The translations under genes were made by a program, and so were the position numbers. The notes beneath the pieces were generated by a model. The model worked only from the letters and a program-made list of their open reading frames with translations, did not search any database and was not told where the DNA came from. From Canna indica (lineage: Eukaryota; Streptophyta; Magnoliopsida; Zingiberales; Cannaceae): a stretch of 64,000 bases of DNA. The stretch is taken from the NCBI GenBank assembly GCA_034359265.1, contig CP136896.1:63871501-63935500 (forward strand), written 5' to 3'. Of the stretch, positions 1-12,372 are shown piece after piece (position 1 is the stretch's first letter; each line of letters starts with the position of its first letter).

Positions 1-2
1 TT

Positions 3-950
3 GTTAATGGCTCTCACAGAAATAGTGAGTATGCAATGCCATCAGGAAGGTTGCTAGGCACTCCATCACATCATGTGTTAGAAAATGAGTTAGAAGAGGA
101 CGGAGTTATGTCTGAAAGTGAAGCTTCTAGCTCTGCTGATGATGGTGATGTTTATATAAGTATACCTAAAAGGATACAGTGGTTGACCATGGGTATGTCA
201 CTGGAGCAGTTTCAGATATCAGTCTCAGAGGTCAGTATTTTTTACATTGCTGATCATTTTTATGTGAACTCTGAATTATTAATAGCATTTCTTATATGCC
301 AAGAATCTTTTTTGTTTTTTTGATTGCATAATAACTTTCCCAAGTTGCAGAATCCAGATAATGTTTTGATAGATAACCCAACAGCTCAGGAAGTGTATTG
401 CAACTTTGAGAAAATCAACTGTGAACCTTCTCAACTTCCTGTGGCAGTAACAAGAAAAGATGAGCGCCATTCTGGAGAGGATAACGCTGCAGATAATACT
501 TTGATAGATAACCCACTAGCCCAGGAAGTGTACTGGAACTTTGAGAGAATAAGCCATGCATCTGACGAACTTCCAGCAGCTGTAACGCCGGAAGATGAGA
601 ACCATTCTGGAGAGGAGAAGAACACTACCCTTGCGGCCTCAATGCCAGAACCAGACCCAGTAAGAGAAGACATTAATCTACAACAGCAAGCAATTCTAAA
701 ACCCTGCAACAGGGGAAGAAAGAGAGGGAGAAAGCCCAAGACGTTGCAAGAGGGAGACCTCAGTTCTGGTCCTTTGAGGAGCTCAGGTCTCAATGGTCCT
801 GATCCTTCAAGGAGTGAGGGGCTTACTGATTTCATTCCTCCAAGGAGCCGGAGACTTAATGGTTCTAGTCCTCTAAAGCATGAGACAGTTCATAGGTCCG
901 CTCCTTGGAGGAGTGAGAGGCTTCAGAAACGACGATTGTCCAGAGCTTAG
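3..950 (+). CDS. AT-hook protein, 3' end of gene (function unknown)
   Basis: The reading frame is already open at the window edge, so the gene begins upstream. Two exons are seen: 3-230 and 351-950 (TAG stop). The 120-bp intron has GT at 231 and AG at 349-350, and both sides join in phase 0, giving 275 visible residues. The second exon opens with two copies of a 45-residue module (135-bp period, starting near 359 and 494), each holding the core LIDNPxAQEVYxNFE. A basic RGRKRGRKPK stretch (about 713-740) resembles an AT-hook, suggesting DNA or chromatin binding. The C terminus repeats the pattern P-x-R-S-x-x-L four times and ends in RRLSRA. I do not recognise the family; the basic C-terminal repeats loosely recall chromatin or kinetochore proteins, which is only a guess. 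A retroelement tail sits directly at the stop codon. Confidence 0.7.
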
Positions 951-958
951 CCAAACTT

Positions 959-1114
959 CTTTTTTTTTTGAAGAAAGGCATCTTGCATTCTATTCAAGAA
1001 AGGTGAATGGAATACAAGTTAGGGGATGAGAAAGAGAGAAAATAAAATAAAATATAAAAAAACTCCGAACGGAGATGGCCAGACCTCAACAAGGGCACTC
1101 CGTCGGTCGGCGAT
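959..1114 (-). mobile_element. 5'-truncated LINE or SINE tail with 16-bp target duplication
   Basis: A 156-bp insertion is flanked by identical 16-bp copies of GAGCTTAGCCAAACTT (943-958 and 1115-1130). It begins on the plus strand with about 10 T (960-969), so it is a poly-A-tailed retroelement end on the minus strand. The 3' part on the minus strand reads CTTGAATAGAATGCAAGATG just before the A-tail, similar to the fragment near 56030-56070. The left duplication contains the stop codon of the upstream gene. Confidence 0.8.
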
Positions 1115-1130
1115 GAGCTTAGCCAAACTT

Positions 1131-2535
1131 TAGTATCAGCTATATTAAGTAGTAAATTCTGGTAGGAGTATACTTTTGTTCTTCTATGATGAGGTTAGAT
1201 TTGTACATGTCTTAAGCATTAGCTGGACTACTTCTGGAGTAGAATTCATTTGGCAATTTTTCTAGTGTTTCAGTCTGAAGGAAGTTTATACTGTTGCTAG
1301 AAACTCAAAGTTTGAAGTCAATGGCATTTCATTGTCAATTGATGTTTTATTATTTTCATCTAATCTCCTCAAGCTTTTTTTTCTTCATTCCTAACTGCCA
1401 AACTATACAACTCTAAGAATTTGAGTGTTCAAGAACTTATTTTTTAAAAGAGAAAAAGAAAAAGAATGCCTTGAGTTATCAATAAGTAAACATGCTCTAT
1501 CCAATCAAGTATCAAATGAGCAAAGGAACCACTTTCTCAAGTAGTGGGGTCAGATTAGACCACCATTAAAGATATAAAAATGTGGGGGAATAGTAAAGAT
1601 TGAAAGGAGTGGTTTACACTTCAAAGCTTGTAGGCAATAAAATTTTAATCAAGGAAACCAAGGTTTTTATATATACTTTGGAGAAGCTAAATTGCATTCA
1701 AGGATGTCAACTGATGCTTATTTACAAGGGCACTCCCTTAATTAAATTAAGGAGATCCGTAGGGCAAACAAGGTTATTGGAATGAGACCAAGCATCGATC
1801 TGATCTAGCTTTGGATTAGTAGTTCATCGGTCAAATCATATATTATTTTAATAATATTTGACTAAAAAGCATTATTAATTAGAACCATAAATAGTTGAAC
1901 CACTATAGTATGCCAGTATGGAGATAAAGAGAGATGATTCTCCCAATTTAATATTACTTGATGTAATTATGTAAATACATTAATATTGCATGAAAACTAA
2001 GAGAAAAAATATATGCATAAATTCAATCTACGAAACATGAGCATTTCAAAACAATTTATTGTAAATTTTCTCAGATTAATCTTAACTAAAATGAAAGAAA
2101 TCGTACCTTTGAAGTAACCAAGATACTGAAAAGATCCAATAGTTTTGGTGTTTGTTCAGCTGCAAAGTAACACGAATAACTTGCCCTTGAAATGAATCTG
2201 ATAGCGCCAAGATCATCCATAAAAATCGGCCCAAAGGATAAGCTGACAGGAACAAGATAGATCAAAATGACATTTCTAAGCGATGAATTTGATAAATTGT
2301 ATGTTATCAAGCTCTGAAGCATTTCTTTTTCTAACAGCAAAATGTTTCTTTTAATGGATGACTGTAATAAATATATGTCATCACATTGTGTTACATTAAT
2401 TCCACCATTACAGAAAATAGCTTGCAGTGGGTATACAAGCATTTCACATACTATGCTTCCATTTCATATGGGGGTTGAACTGGGGTACTGAGCCGGGCGA
2501 TCGAGTAATTGAAACGGACCGGTCCAAGAGTTAAT
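1131..2535. other. Intergenic sequence, no gene recognised
   Basis: AT-rich sequence between the two first genes. It probably contains the 3' UTR of the AT-hook gene, displaced by the retroelement tail. A 118-codon open frame on the minus strand (2086-2442) is not supported as a gene. Confidence 0.5.
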
Positions 2536-3747
2536 TTAGAGCCGGACCGTAGCGGTCGAGTAGACGAAACCTCTGAAGCCGAGCGGCGTCTCTAATCGCC
2601 TCCACCGTCGCGGGCCCACGTCGAGGACCCATCCCCGGTGGCCCCCACCGACGTCGCCTTCCCCCTCGCCATCCGCCGCCATCACGAACACACTCTCGCC
2701 GCCGTCTCCGTCTCCAACCGCTGCCGCCGTGCACGGGCTCGGCCCCGCCTTCATCTCCTCGGGAAAGGGAGCCACCTCTCGCCATCCCTTCCCGCTTCCC
2801 TCGTACTCCCGCACCCCGCCGGCACCTCCTCCCCCGCCGCATCCCAAGCTCCACATCCTGCCCCTCGCCAACCCGACGCAGGCGGCGCCGCTCGCCTCCC
2901 ACACCCCTTCCTCCCTCCTCCACGCCCCTGCCTCCGCGTCGTACCACTCCGCCGCCCCCACGAACCGCCCCTGCCCCTCCGTCCCGTACCCGCTCACCGC
3001 CCAGAACCGTCCCCCCGCCGCCACTCCTTGGCACTCGTCCCGCTCGTCCCCCATCTCAGGCAGTGCTGCCCACGCGTCCGCTGCTAGGTCGTACGACTCG
3101 GCCGTCCGCAGCGCGTTCTTCTGCTCGTCATGGCCGCCGGCCACGTATACTCGCCCCGCAACAGCCGCGCACGCAAAGAAGCTCCTCGCCGCCGTCATCG
3201 CCGCTCCTCGCCGCCATCCGCCCGTCGCCGGGTCCAGCACTCGGACCTCCGCCGTCTGGTCCAGAGTCACCGGGTCCCAGCCCCCCAGTAGGACCACCTT
3301 CCTGCCCACCGCCGCGACCTGGGCGAAGAGGGGCACCGCCTCGGACGTTGCCACATGGTGCCACGAACCCGACGTGGCATTATAGATGCTCAGACCGTAC
3401 ACCGGCGGTCGCCAAGCGGCACCACCGCCCTTCTCGCCTTCCTCATCATCATCCTCACGGTTGCCGTCCTTTTCGGCGGGGATGACGGTCTGAACGAGGA
3501 AGATCAGGTTCTCAGCCACTCCGATGCGTTCCCTGTGGCGGTAGAAATCCGGGGCGATGACCAGATCACGCCAGCTACGGCAGACGAGTCGGAGACTCTG
3601 ATGGAATCGGACCGTGACTCGGGCAAGGCAGTCCAAAGCTATGTCATCCGGCAAACCGGGTATCAAACCCTGGCAAGTTTCCTCTCCCTCCATCATCCTT
3701 TCTCTCTTCTCTCTTCCTCCCATTCTATGCTCTGTAACGTTATGCAC
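2536..3747 (-). CDS. F-box/kelch-repeat protein, KMD/KFB type
   Basis: Single-exon ORF of up to 403 residues. The N-terminal F-box starts at LIPGLPDDIALDCLARV (residues 28-44) and continues through SLRLVCRSWRDL. Kelch repeats follow, with signatures YGLSIYNATSGSWHHV, VVLLGGWDP, SFFACAAVAGRVYVAGG and the diagnostic block DERDECQGV with SGYGTEGQGRF. These match the KISS ME DEADLY/KFB group, whose members act as SCF E3 ligase substrate receptors; characterised ones target type-B response regulators of cytokinin signalling or phenylalanine ammonia-lyase. The likely start is one of the paired Met residues at 18-19 (3696 or 3693), which place the F-box near the N terminus as is usual. The gene is extremely GC-rich with Gly/Ala expansions in the C-terminal third (a CGGGGGAGG run), unlike its AT-rich surroundings and typical of GC-rich monocot genes. 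The substrate cannot be told from sequence. Confidence 0.9.
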   Translation of the reverse strand: MHNVTEHRMGGREKRERMMEGEETCQGLIPGLPDDIALDCLARVTVRFHQSLRLVCRSWRDLVIAPDFYRHRERIGVAENLIFLVQTVIPAEKDGNREDDDEEGEKGGGAAWRPPVYGLSIYNATSGSWHHVATSEAVPLFAQVAAVGRKVVLLGGWDPVTLDQTAEVRVLDPATGGWRRGAAMTAARSFFACAAVAGRVYVAGGHDEQKNALRTAESYDLAADAWAALPEMGDERDECQGVAAGGRFWAVSGYGTEGQGRFVGAAEWYDAEAGAWRREEGVWEASGAACVGLARGRMWSLGCGGGGGAGGVREYEGSGKGWREVAPFPEEMKAGPSPCTAAAVGDGDGGESVFVMAADGEGEGDVGGGHRGWVLDVGPRRWRRLETPLGFRGFVYSTATVRL

Positions 3748-6109
3748 TTCTCTACTAGTTTATAGAGACTTGTTCTTATCCTCTCCCTATTGATGCTATA
3801 TGCAATAATTGAGAGTAAAAGCTGGGGTTTGGGGGGTTTAAGTAGAGAAGAGGGGAAAGGGGCTGATCTTTTCAAATGAAATTGCAAATTTCTATTTGGG
3901 ATTCATGGGCTTTGGATTGACATGGAGACTCATGGATAGGAATAAAAATTGCAAAGATATTGGTTGCAAATTTCAATAGTATGAATTTTTTAGTGATTAT
4001 TTTATAATCAGAGACTTCGAGCCATGTGAGGTGAGAAATAATTTGTGATAAGATTTTGGGGATTAGAAGAGCAAGCCACATGTGCTTTGGCTTTTGGATG
4101 GGATATGGAGAGCATAGGAAATTAGGAATAGAGGTTTTGACCTAAAGGAAATGCCAAAGATTTCTAAAAGCATTTATGGTGGAGTTATGGCTTGTTCTCT
4201 ATGATCATCTTGGGGACCAGTGGTGAGGGATAGGAAAAAGAAACTCAGAAATTAGTATCATGGCTGCCTAAAGAGGGGAATTTAGGAATGATCTTGCAAC
4301 TCAAATATCCTACCATAAATTACAACATCACGTGTAATCCCATTAAGAGTTGATTTCATGAATGGTATCCAAACTATCACAAGAGTTCAAAATGAGCACC
4401 TAAACAATTTGGGCACCATCCATGCAATTAAAACCCTATTCGTATATCTTTCTGGAATATAGTAGGAGACCAAGGTTGGAGTTGCGGACAAAAGCAACAT
4501 TAATCCTTCTCTTTGACCCAATTTTGATGAGAGCCTCTCATATTAGGATCGTCCTTCTTTAGTAGGATAAAATACTTGCTTGCAACTGTTGGAGATTATT
4601 CTTTACTGGGGCGATGCCAGGATTTGGAAATTTTTCTGAAATCATTTCATGACCCCAACATCATTTTCTTACCGAGGTTGTCTCAGAGGGTCCTCAAGTA
4701 ATTGGACAGTGAGGCTTGATCTTGGAGCTCATCAATTGAGATTATCTTCTACGTAGAGAGAACTTGTCTATTTTGGGGGATCCATCGGTGGAGTTTGGCT
4801 AGTTGATGTCCTTTTTGGTTGTTGCTTTTCTGCACTATATGATATACCAATCAAAGTAGATATTAGAGGCTGTCAATTTTAGAGGAAAAAAGATGCATGT
4901 GAAGCGTTTTTGTTTTTTTTTTTAAACAGAAGAGTGAAATGTACTTTTAAGAGTAATGAGTTACACCTCATAGTAGCTATTTTAGCTACGGAACATGTAA
5001 AAATTTCATAGGTCCTAAAAATACAAAGTAAGATAGTTTTTTTAAAAAAACTTCTTTAATCAAAGTCTTTCCTATGTAGATATCTAGTTTGCTTCATAAG
5101 ATTAATCTTCTAGACTCTAGTTACTTTTTATCTTTGAATGAAAGCTTCATATTGACATAATGGTATACCTAGTTAAATTTATATTCTTTGATACTTGGCA
5201 CTATATATTCCAAATGCCAATTCTTAGCATGCCAAATGGTTCAATTGAGCATCCTCCATGGATCACTAGAAGATAATTAAACTATTTTGTTAAGGATGGT
5301 GTTCTCATTTAATCTTAGGACCACAAGAAGATAAAAACATTTGGAAACCCTTCAAGAATCCTGTAGAAGTTGGATTTGTACACATGATTACTACTGGACA
5401 AATGGATCAATCAAGACTCACTCAGCCATGCTTCCTGTTTAAGAGTTGAGACTTGCATCAAAAGGTGCTATTGGCAGACAGCACATCAATTCTGAAGTGC
5501 TATCTGTAGTAAGAAAAGAACATACATATTATTTATATATTTGGTACTTGGGACCACATTTGAGCACTTTTTCGTCTGAAATGACTAGGATAGTAGTCTA
5601 ATTGAAAACCTAGGCTTCTACTTTGAACCTTATCATAGCCATCAAAGACTTCCACCATGCTTTTGAAGGCGCTGGAGAAATATGTAATTGTATATAAATT
5701 TGCCAAATTTATCCTTCATTTTGCTAATTTCTTGAATTCCTAAAAAGATCATCCCTATGCATAACAAGCTGGTAGATTCCTAAAGATGCTGATTACTTAT
5801 ACAATATGTATAATGTAAATTATTGCATTTGCGTAGACTGATACACTTTATGCTAAAGAAAAATCACTTACTTTATACATTTTCACATGGAGTGCTTCTC
5901 TTTTGTTTTGCACCATCCAAGTGCTGATTCCTGAGGCCAAAGCCGGCATAATAAATCTTAAAAGACTACAAAGAAGAGTTGAAGAAAAAGAATGAGAAGC
6001 AATATATAAAGGTGTCTTAGTTTGTAAGTTCCTCCTTGTGAACTACAATAAAATTAACTCTTTGTTTTTTTATTAGTTTTTACTATATTTTGGCATTTGT
6101 GTCATTGTG
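3748..6109. other. Intergenic region, F-box gene upstream sequence
   Basis: AT-rich sequence with no convincing ORF, RNA gene or bounded transposon. The proximal part (3748-4000) should hold the F-box gene promoter and 5' UTR. A T-rich run near 4907-4923 could be the end of an old retroelement, but no target duplication was found. Confidence 0.4.
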
Positions 6110-6375
6110 CAAGCCAACCGTGAGTAGCACAGGTGGTGGCAACGGTTTATTCTATGCTAGGTGCGAGTCCACTGGACTCGCATCATATTATGTGCCTTTC
6201 TCTTTCTATTTCTTCATTAAATGAAGAGAGAGGAAGTTAGAGAGAGAAAGACACATGTGAGGTGCGAGTCCACTGGACTCGCACCTAGCATAGAATAAAT
6301 CGGTGGCAACATCTTGGATGTTTCCTAAAGATCTGGGTTCAAACCCCACTATTCACTATCTTTGCTAAAAAAAAA
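6110..6375 (+). mobile_element. tRNA-derived SINE, interrupted by a MITE
   Basis: The sequence beginning AGCCAACCGTGAGTAGCACA looks like a SINE head with an A-box-like segment (about 6121-6136). A B-box match, GGGTTCAAACC, lies at 6335-6345, followed by a short body and a run of nine A (6367-6375). Removing the MITE at 6144-6301 and one 9-bp duplication restores a normal A-to-B spacing of about 47 bp. No flanking target duplication was recognised, so the outer limits are approximate. Confidence 0.6.
6144..6301. mobile_element. MULE-like MITE, 39-bp TIRs, 9-bp TSD
   Basis: A 158-bp foldback element. The termini GGTTTATTCTATGCTAGGTG and (minus strand) GATTTATTCTATGCTAGGTG continue into 39-bp inverted repeats with one mismatch. 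It is flanked by exact 9-bp duplications GGTGGCAAC (6135-6143 and 6302-6310), the size expected of Mutator-like elements. Each TIR holds the palindrome GCGAGTCCACTGGACTCGC. The interior is a purine/pyrimidine-rich inverted repeat, so almost the whole element can fold into one hairpin. Confidence 0.9.
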
Positions 6376-9300
6376 TATAGGTTTCACATAACAATGGCTA
6401 TATCTTCTAAAAAAAATGAAAATAAACATTGTAGGAAAACAAATTGAAAATTCACCTTTTTAATTTACTTCAAAAACTCAATATATATTTTATCGTCTAT
6501 AGAAGTGTAGAATTTAATAGACAATAACGATTAAATACTATGTGAATCGTTTCTGCATGCATAGTGCAAAGCAGAAACTAGCAGTAATGATGTAGTGAAG
6601 CATAGAAACCTAACAGATTGATGTTTTCCTTTTTATGCAGAGCAGATAGATGTTGAGAGATTGCAAGCACTAGTATTTCACACAGGTTTTTATCTCCTGT
6701 TGTTGAATGCATAAGTGAAAGTAGTGATATATATGCTGAACAAGGCAGAAGACCTGGAAGGGAGGTGAACCTACATCCTCAACGTTGATATGCTCAAACA
6801 TAATATATATATTGCAGAATCTAAATGATAGTAATGTTATTTTAGCCAGTTACTAAGTTAAGGGTTTCAAAAAAACACATAATTAGTCCAACATTCAACC
6901 TTGAATTCTAAGATAGAACTGTTTTTTTAGATTTTGTGCTGTTCCAACCCTTCTAGAAGCATTTTTGGTGGTGGTGGTGGTGGTAATTGTCGCTCTAGGG
7001 GCCCGAACATCTATCCAGATGACAGGTCATAAAAAATTGGTGACTTATCTTTATTCGTGACACAGCAAGTCCCAACTTTTTCAGAAAATGACCTCATTTT
7101 TCTTGTCATCCTCAGCTTTTGAGATGCTGCATTCAGTGCCCCGCCTCCCTCTGGACAGTAGGAAGTGAATGAAGGGAAGAGGACAGCAGGTGAGGTTTTC
7201 CTTCATGACATCAATTGCAGAAGATTTTTCTTGGGATAGTGGGCATGGAATCTGCCTGATAGGCTCATCAATTCACTTGCCCACTTCTCTTCTTCTAGAA
7301 GCCTTTTTGCATTGCATTTAACTGAGAAGAAGAAATGTGCAACTTTTTTTCTCAACTTATATGGCTATCATGAAAAATGCAAATGTCTGTTTAAATTGCA
7401 TCATATTTGCTCTAAATGAACTTTGCCCAAAGAAATACTCCACAACTAATTCGAGAAACATGATATTGGTAATTTCCAAATGGTAATTGAGATTTTGCTT
7501 CTGTTGCTGCCTCCCCTTATTTTAATTTATATGAGAAAAGGACAAGCAACTACAAAAGCAAAAACAAGAGGAATGGAAACATAGTGTCAAAAATTAGGCA
7601 AAATAATATACAATATACAGGTAGGTAGTAGGTTAATGAGCATGTCTAGCGGCATGCAAATGGAGTGATGATTGCCTCATCAGAGGCACACAAGGCAACA
7701 TTTCTATGAACTACAATCTATTATGTTAAATTAATCATTTCAAGTTATTGGAATAAACATTTGCTCAACATATAGTAGTACTATAGGTGAAATATTGATA
7801 AGTATGCAGAAAAGCTAATAACTAAGCCAAGTGGGCCCTCTAATTTTAATCTCCAAAACAATTAATTACTACATCCCATGATGAAGCTTGATGGAGACTG
7901 CATACCATCATGCTTCACGCATGTCTTCGTTGGTGCCAGTCATGCTGAATCGAATCGAACAAGGAGATACTCAACTGGTACGCTCTGTCTTTTTCCTTTC
8001 TTTCCCTTGTTAATTACATGAGAGGAAATCCTATCCTCCCTGCACAAACGTCTGTTCATGGTGAGAAAGTATATATAGAGACGAAGAAAGAAAGAGGGAG
8101 ACGTATCCATTTTTAGTTAAGAAGGCATTTCTCCTCACACATGCACTGACAACTCATCTCATGCATATTAAGCACACAAAATGGAGCTAAACTCGGTCAA
8201 TAATCGGTGGAGGCGTAAACTCTTGGTGACCGCAGATATTTAAACGCAACGGAATTGGGCAACTCCGCGCCATGCACGCGCACACATCCATAATCTTCGC
8301 ACCCGTGAATTTAAAGCATATTCGCACAATTATTCTTCCCGCAATAGCATTATTCACCTGCTCTTCCGTAGTTCCGTACGTCGTACAATTATTTGGTTTT
8401 GGAAGTCTATGGTTAGAACGAGTGAATAGTAGCAATCAATCCAACTTGATATTATGGTTCGGAAGATTCATGGATGAGTAGTTTTGCTTTGCAGGTTTGG
8501 ACATGAATCACAAGAAATAGAATTGCCCAGGCTGTGATTCTTCTTCCTTGATCCTTAGAGTAATAATTTTTCAATGGAGAAAGTGTGCCTTTCTCAGTTT
8601 TTTTTTTATTTATTTCAGAATTTAGTATATTGGGAATAAATATATAGCGATGTTTCAATTGTAGGAACTGGGCTTCGGTGGATCTTGTAATAGAGGCCTG
8701 GAGGGTGCTTATGGATGGACGGAACCAAAGTGATTTGATCGAACCAATTTAATAATTAAGAGAAATTTGATGGAAATAAAGGACTCAACGGATGAAAAAG
8801 TATATTTTATGGACAATTTAAATCATTTATCTCGTGATATATTAGTATTAATCCAGTAAAAAACACTGTCCATTTGATGAGAATGGCAACTCATCAGATT
8901 TACTTCGATTACTGAAACAACTCAATTCGTTTAAATCGGGTTCAAATAATTAAAAAAAATACTCGAATCAAATTCGATAGTTAATTAATTCAGATTCGTT
9001 GTCATGATTCTGATTGACAACTTCAAGATATTCCTGAAAACAATATTTTTTTCATTTATATAATTAACTAGCCGTAGTATCAAGCACGGTTAAAATACGA
9101 TTTTAAAAATAAAAAAATTAAATTTTATATTTTATATTTTAATATATTATTATATAATCTGTGATTTTATAAATAGAAAAGTTTGAAATTAAATTTTTAT
9201 ATTTTAATATATTATTATATATAAATAGAATAGACTATTAATTTTTTTTGATATTTTTTAACATAATCTTAATTTAAAATTATATAAATTTAGATCTAAA

Positions 9301-10299
9301 ATTAATTTTTTAAATTTTATATAAATAATTATTTTAAACTTAAATTGTAATTTAATTTTTAATTTAAATTTTAAACTAAATTTGTAGCTATAATTTAATA
9401 TTCTTAATAATTTAAATTAAAATTTTAAATTTAAATATTTGTATATACCTAGATTTTTAAAAATATTTGTATACGATTATAATCAAATGAAAATTAATAA
9501 AATTTAAAATTAAGTATTTTTAATTAAGCAGACATAATAAAATTTGAAACTAAGATTTAATTTATTTTTAAAAAAAATCAAAATTTCATAAATAATTCTC
9601 AACATTTGTAATTAATTAAATTCAAAAAATTTAAAAATTAAGCTTGATTAATTAAAGGGAAAACAAAATTCATCATTAATAAAATTCAAAATTAATTTAA
9701 TATGGAAATTAATTTTGAAATTGTAGTTAATTTAATTCAAAAATTTAAATATTAAGCATGATTAATTGAAGAGAAAATAAAATTCACTATTAATAAAATT
9801 TGAAATTAATTTAATATGAAAATTAATTTTGAAAATTAAATTGGAGGAAAATTAAAGTTGAAATTTTAAAAATTAAGCATATAAAAATGAAAATATAAGT
9901 AAGGTAAAAATAAAGATAAAGAAATGAAAGAGTGTGAAGAATTTAGACGGAAAGAAATTATTATATATATATATATATGTGTGTCCAAGCATCATCTCTT
10001 TGTTTTTAATTTTTATTGTCATGTGTTTTATTTTATTTGGTCCAACATAATATTTTCAAAGGTTAAGATTTGATAAAAAATTAATCAAACTGGACTAAAA
10101 TCGAAGTAACTAAAAATGTTTTCGTTTTATCATTTTTTTAAAGCTTCCGTTAAAATTGATCGCAATAACAAAATTAAGGACTCATGATATGTTTTCAATC
10201 GATTCATTGAATTAAACAGCATGCATCAACTGATCTCGGATAGCGGTCAAGCAAGTATCCAATTCTGCTAATCAATTTCAATTGTCTCGAACACTACTC

Positions 10300-10336
10300 A
10301 ATAATAATAATAATAATAATAGTAATAATAATAATA

Positions 10337-10374
<38 letters not shown>
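10300..10374. repeat. (AAT)n/(ATT)n microsatellite, mirror-inverted
   Basis: AAT units switch midway to ATT units, giving a nearly perfect 75-bp hairpin-capable inverted repeat. Confidence 0.9.
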
Positions 10375-10609
10375 CAAAAGTTAAACATATATTATAATAA
10401 GTATTGATTATTTATTTATTTATTTTATTTATTGTTATTATAATTATAAATGAAATAAAGTTTCTGAATTATAAATAAAAGTTTATATATTTTATACAAT
10501 ATATATTATATATAAATTTATATATTATGAAAAATTAAAAAACATTGTATATATATATATATATAATATAAATTTATATAAAATATACAAATTTAGATAT
10601 TAGTATTAC

Positions 10610-10611
<2 letters not shown>

Positions 10612-10661
<50 letters not shown>
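10612..10661. repeat. (TA)n microsatellite
   Basis: About 25 consecutive TA units in an AT-rich segment that holds further TA tracts. Confidence 0.9.
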
Positions 10662-10666
<5 letters not shown>

Positions 10667-10746
10667 ATAAATTTATATATTATAAAAAATTATATATAAA
10701 ATTATATATTATAATTTTATAAAATTTACATAATTAAAAAATAAAA

Positions 10747-10759
10747 GGGGGGGGGGGGG
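10747..10759. repeat. G13 homopolymer
   Basis: Thirteen consecutive G marking an abrupt change from an AT-rich desert to GC-rich sequence. Confidence 0.85.
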
Positions 10760-11797
10760 TCATGTGCGGCTCGCGCCGACCCCCTCCCCATTGTGATGCC
10801 TGGTTGCCCTCTCCCACCCAAGGGTCGACGATGCTAGGATTTGCGACGCCGAGGGGAGAGAGAGAGAGTCATGCCTTCGCAAGTTTATTATTTTTGCAAG
10901 GGTGCGCGATTCTATTGATTGATACGTCATTGTGAATGTTGCGATGATCATTCATCGTGATCGTAAAACCGTTGCATCTACGATCACTGCTTAGCCGTTG
11001 CGGATTGCGTTATTTATTGTAGTTGGTTGTTAAATTAAATTGAAACTTAACCCCACTGATAGATGCTAATTAATTTAAGGCAAATTTATAGTTGAATCAA
11101 AAGTTTTGATTAGACTTAGTTTTGTTTTTTATTTAGACCAAAAAAAGGGCGGTCCTAAATATAAATATTTAATTAATTCAAAACAAAATAGATTTTTGAA
11201 ACTATTTTTTGCACATTTTAAAATCAAATATGCATCATTTATTTTATTGCTAATAGTTAATTATGCAATCATTTTTTTTATTTTTTGAAAAATTATGTTT
11301 TACAGTATTTGATTTTTAAAATTATAATAAGTATATATATTGTATTCCAAAAATATACAATTATATTTATCGTATGATAACATAATCGAATAATCACTAA
11401 GCTATTAGTGAGTTCACAATCGAATACAAATATTTTTGAGTCGACCCACTATAACGTGATAAAACTCTCTCAACGATAATTTTTTTTCATTCGCAAGACT
11501 TGTAACTGAGACATTGTTTAAAGGAAACAAATGTTGAACTACTTGTACCAACCCCGTTGATTTTTGATGAGTAAACTTAAGATAATTATTTTGAAGGCAA
11601 TTTTAGCTAATAAGAGTTCGAATTCGAAAAACTTAATATAATTGAGCTCAAAATATTTTACACATTTATTTTATTCGGTAAAAAGAATAAGATAATTAAT
11701 GAAATTTAATTCTTATTTATTTAATATAAAAATAAATAAAATTTAAAAAAAAGGTACTATTATATTGAATGTACATTAAATATAAATATATTATATA

Positions 11798-11800
<3 letters not shown>

Positions 11801-11864
<64 letters not shown>
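11801..11864. repeat. (TTA)n microsatellite
   Basis: About 21 TTA units. Confidence 0.9.
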
Positions 11865-12372
11865 TATGTTATGTTCTCCCTACTATTATGTGAAATAAAT
11901 TAATATTTATTGTGCAGAATTCCTGCATTTCTTATAATAAAAAAATAATTTTATAATATAATTAAAGTGCACGGACATAAAATTTATACACACAAGATAT
12001 ATTTACATGCAAAATTTAAAGTGCTATAATCAGGATCGAACTCATAGGTCTATTCATTAAGCTACGGGTGAATCGACCGCATTTCATCGTATTATTGGAT
12101 TTTTTTGCATTCCTAAGTCCTAATTTAGTGGCATTTGCGGTGATAATGAAACCATTTTGTTTCTGAGGGGCTAGATTGAAAAACAAGAAAGGGAAGATTA
12201 AGAAAAATAAATCAAATTTTCGGGTCAATATGAAATTAGCCCTTCTCTGAAGTGAAACGGAAACCCATTCGATTCGAGCAGTCTCCTGATTCTTGGCCGC
12301 CAAGATATCAGACGAAGAGAAAAGAGAAATTGAGCGAGCTTCGCGATCGCCACCGCTTGACTTCGGTGAAGC

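Larger units (their letters stand above)
6376..12372. other. Long AT-rich intergenic region
   Basis: No gene was recognised over 6 kb. From about 9060 to 10740 the sequence is very AT-rich and low in complexity, with the simple repeats listed separately. A run of small open frames near 8187-8658 overlap on both strands and lack coding features. The last 150 bp should contain the promoter and 5' UTR of the DEGP14-like gene. Confidence 0.4.

Noticed and set aside
2086..2442. 118-codon minus-strand frame with a good donor (CAAAG/GTACGA at about 2105) and a stretch LRNVILIYLVPVSLSFGPI faintly like PCI-domain proteins of the PCID2/THP1 family
   Set aside because: The resemblance covers under 40 residues, no partner exons were found, and the frame lies between two complete genes. 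It could be a gene fragment but is not supported.
2638..3765. Long plus-strand and alternative-frame ORFs opposite the F-box gene
   Set aside because: They are shadows of a very GC-rich coding sequence and have Pro/Ser/Arg-biased low-complexity translations.
6335..6345. tRNA B-box motif GGGTTCAAACC
   Set aside because: No cloverleaf or anticodon arm can be formed. It fits a SINE better than a tRNA gene.
8187..8658. Overlapping ORFs of 68-82 codons on both strands
   Set aside because: There is no domain, codon pattern or splice context, and opposite strands are open to a similar extent.
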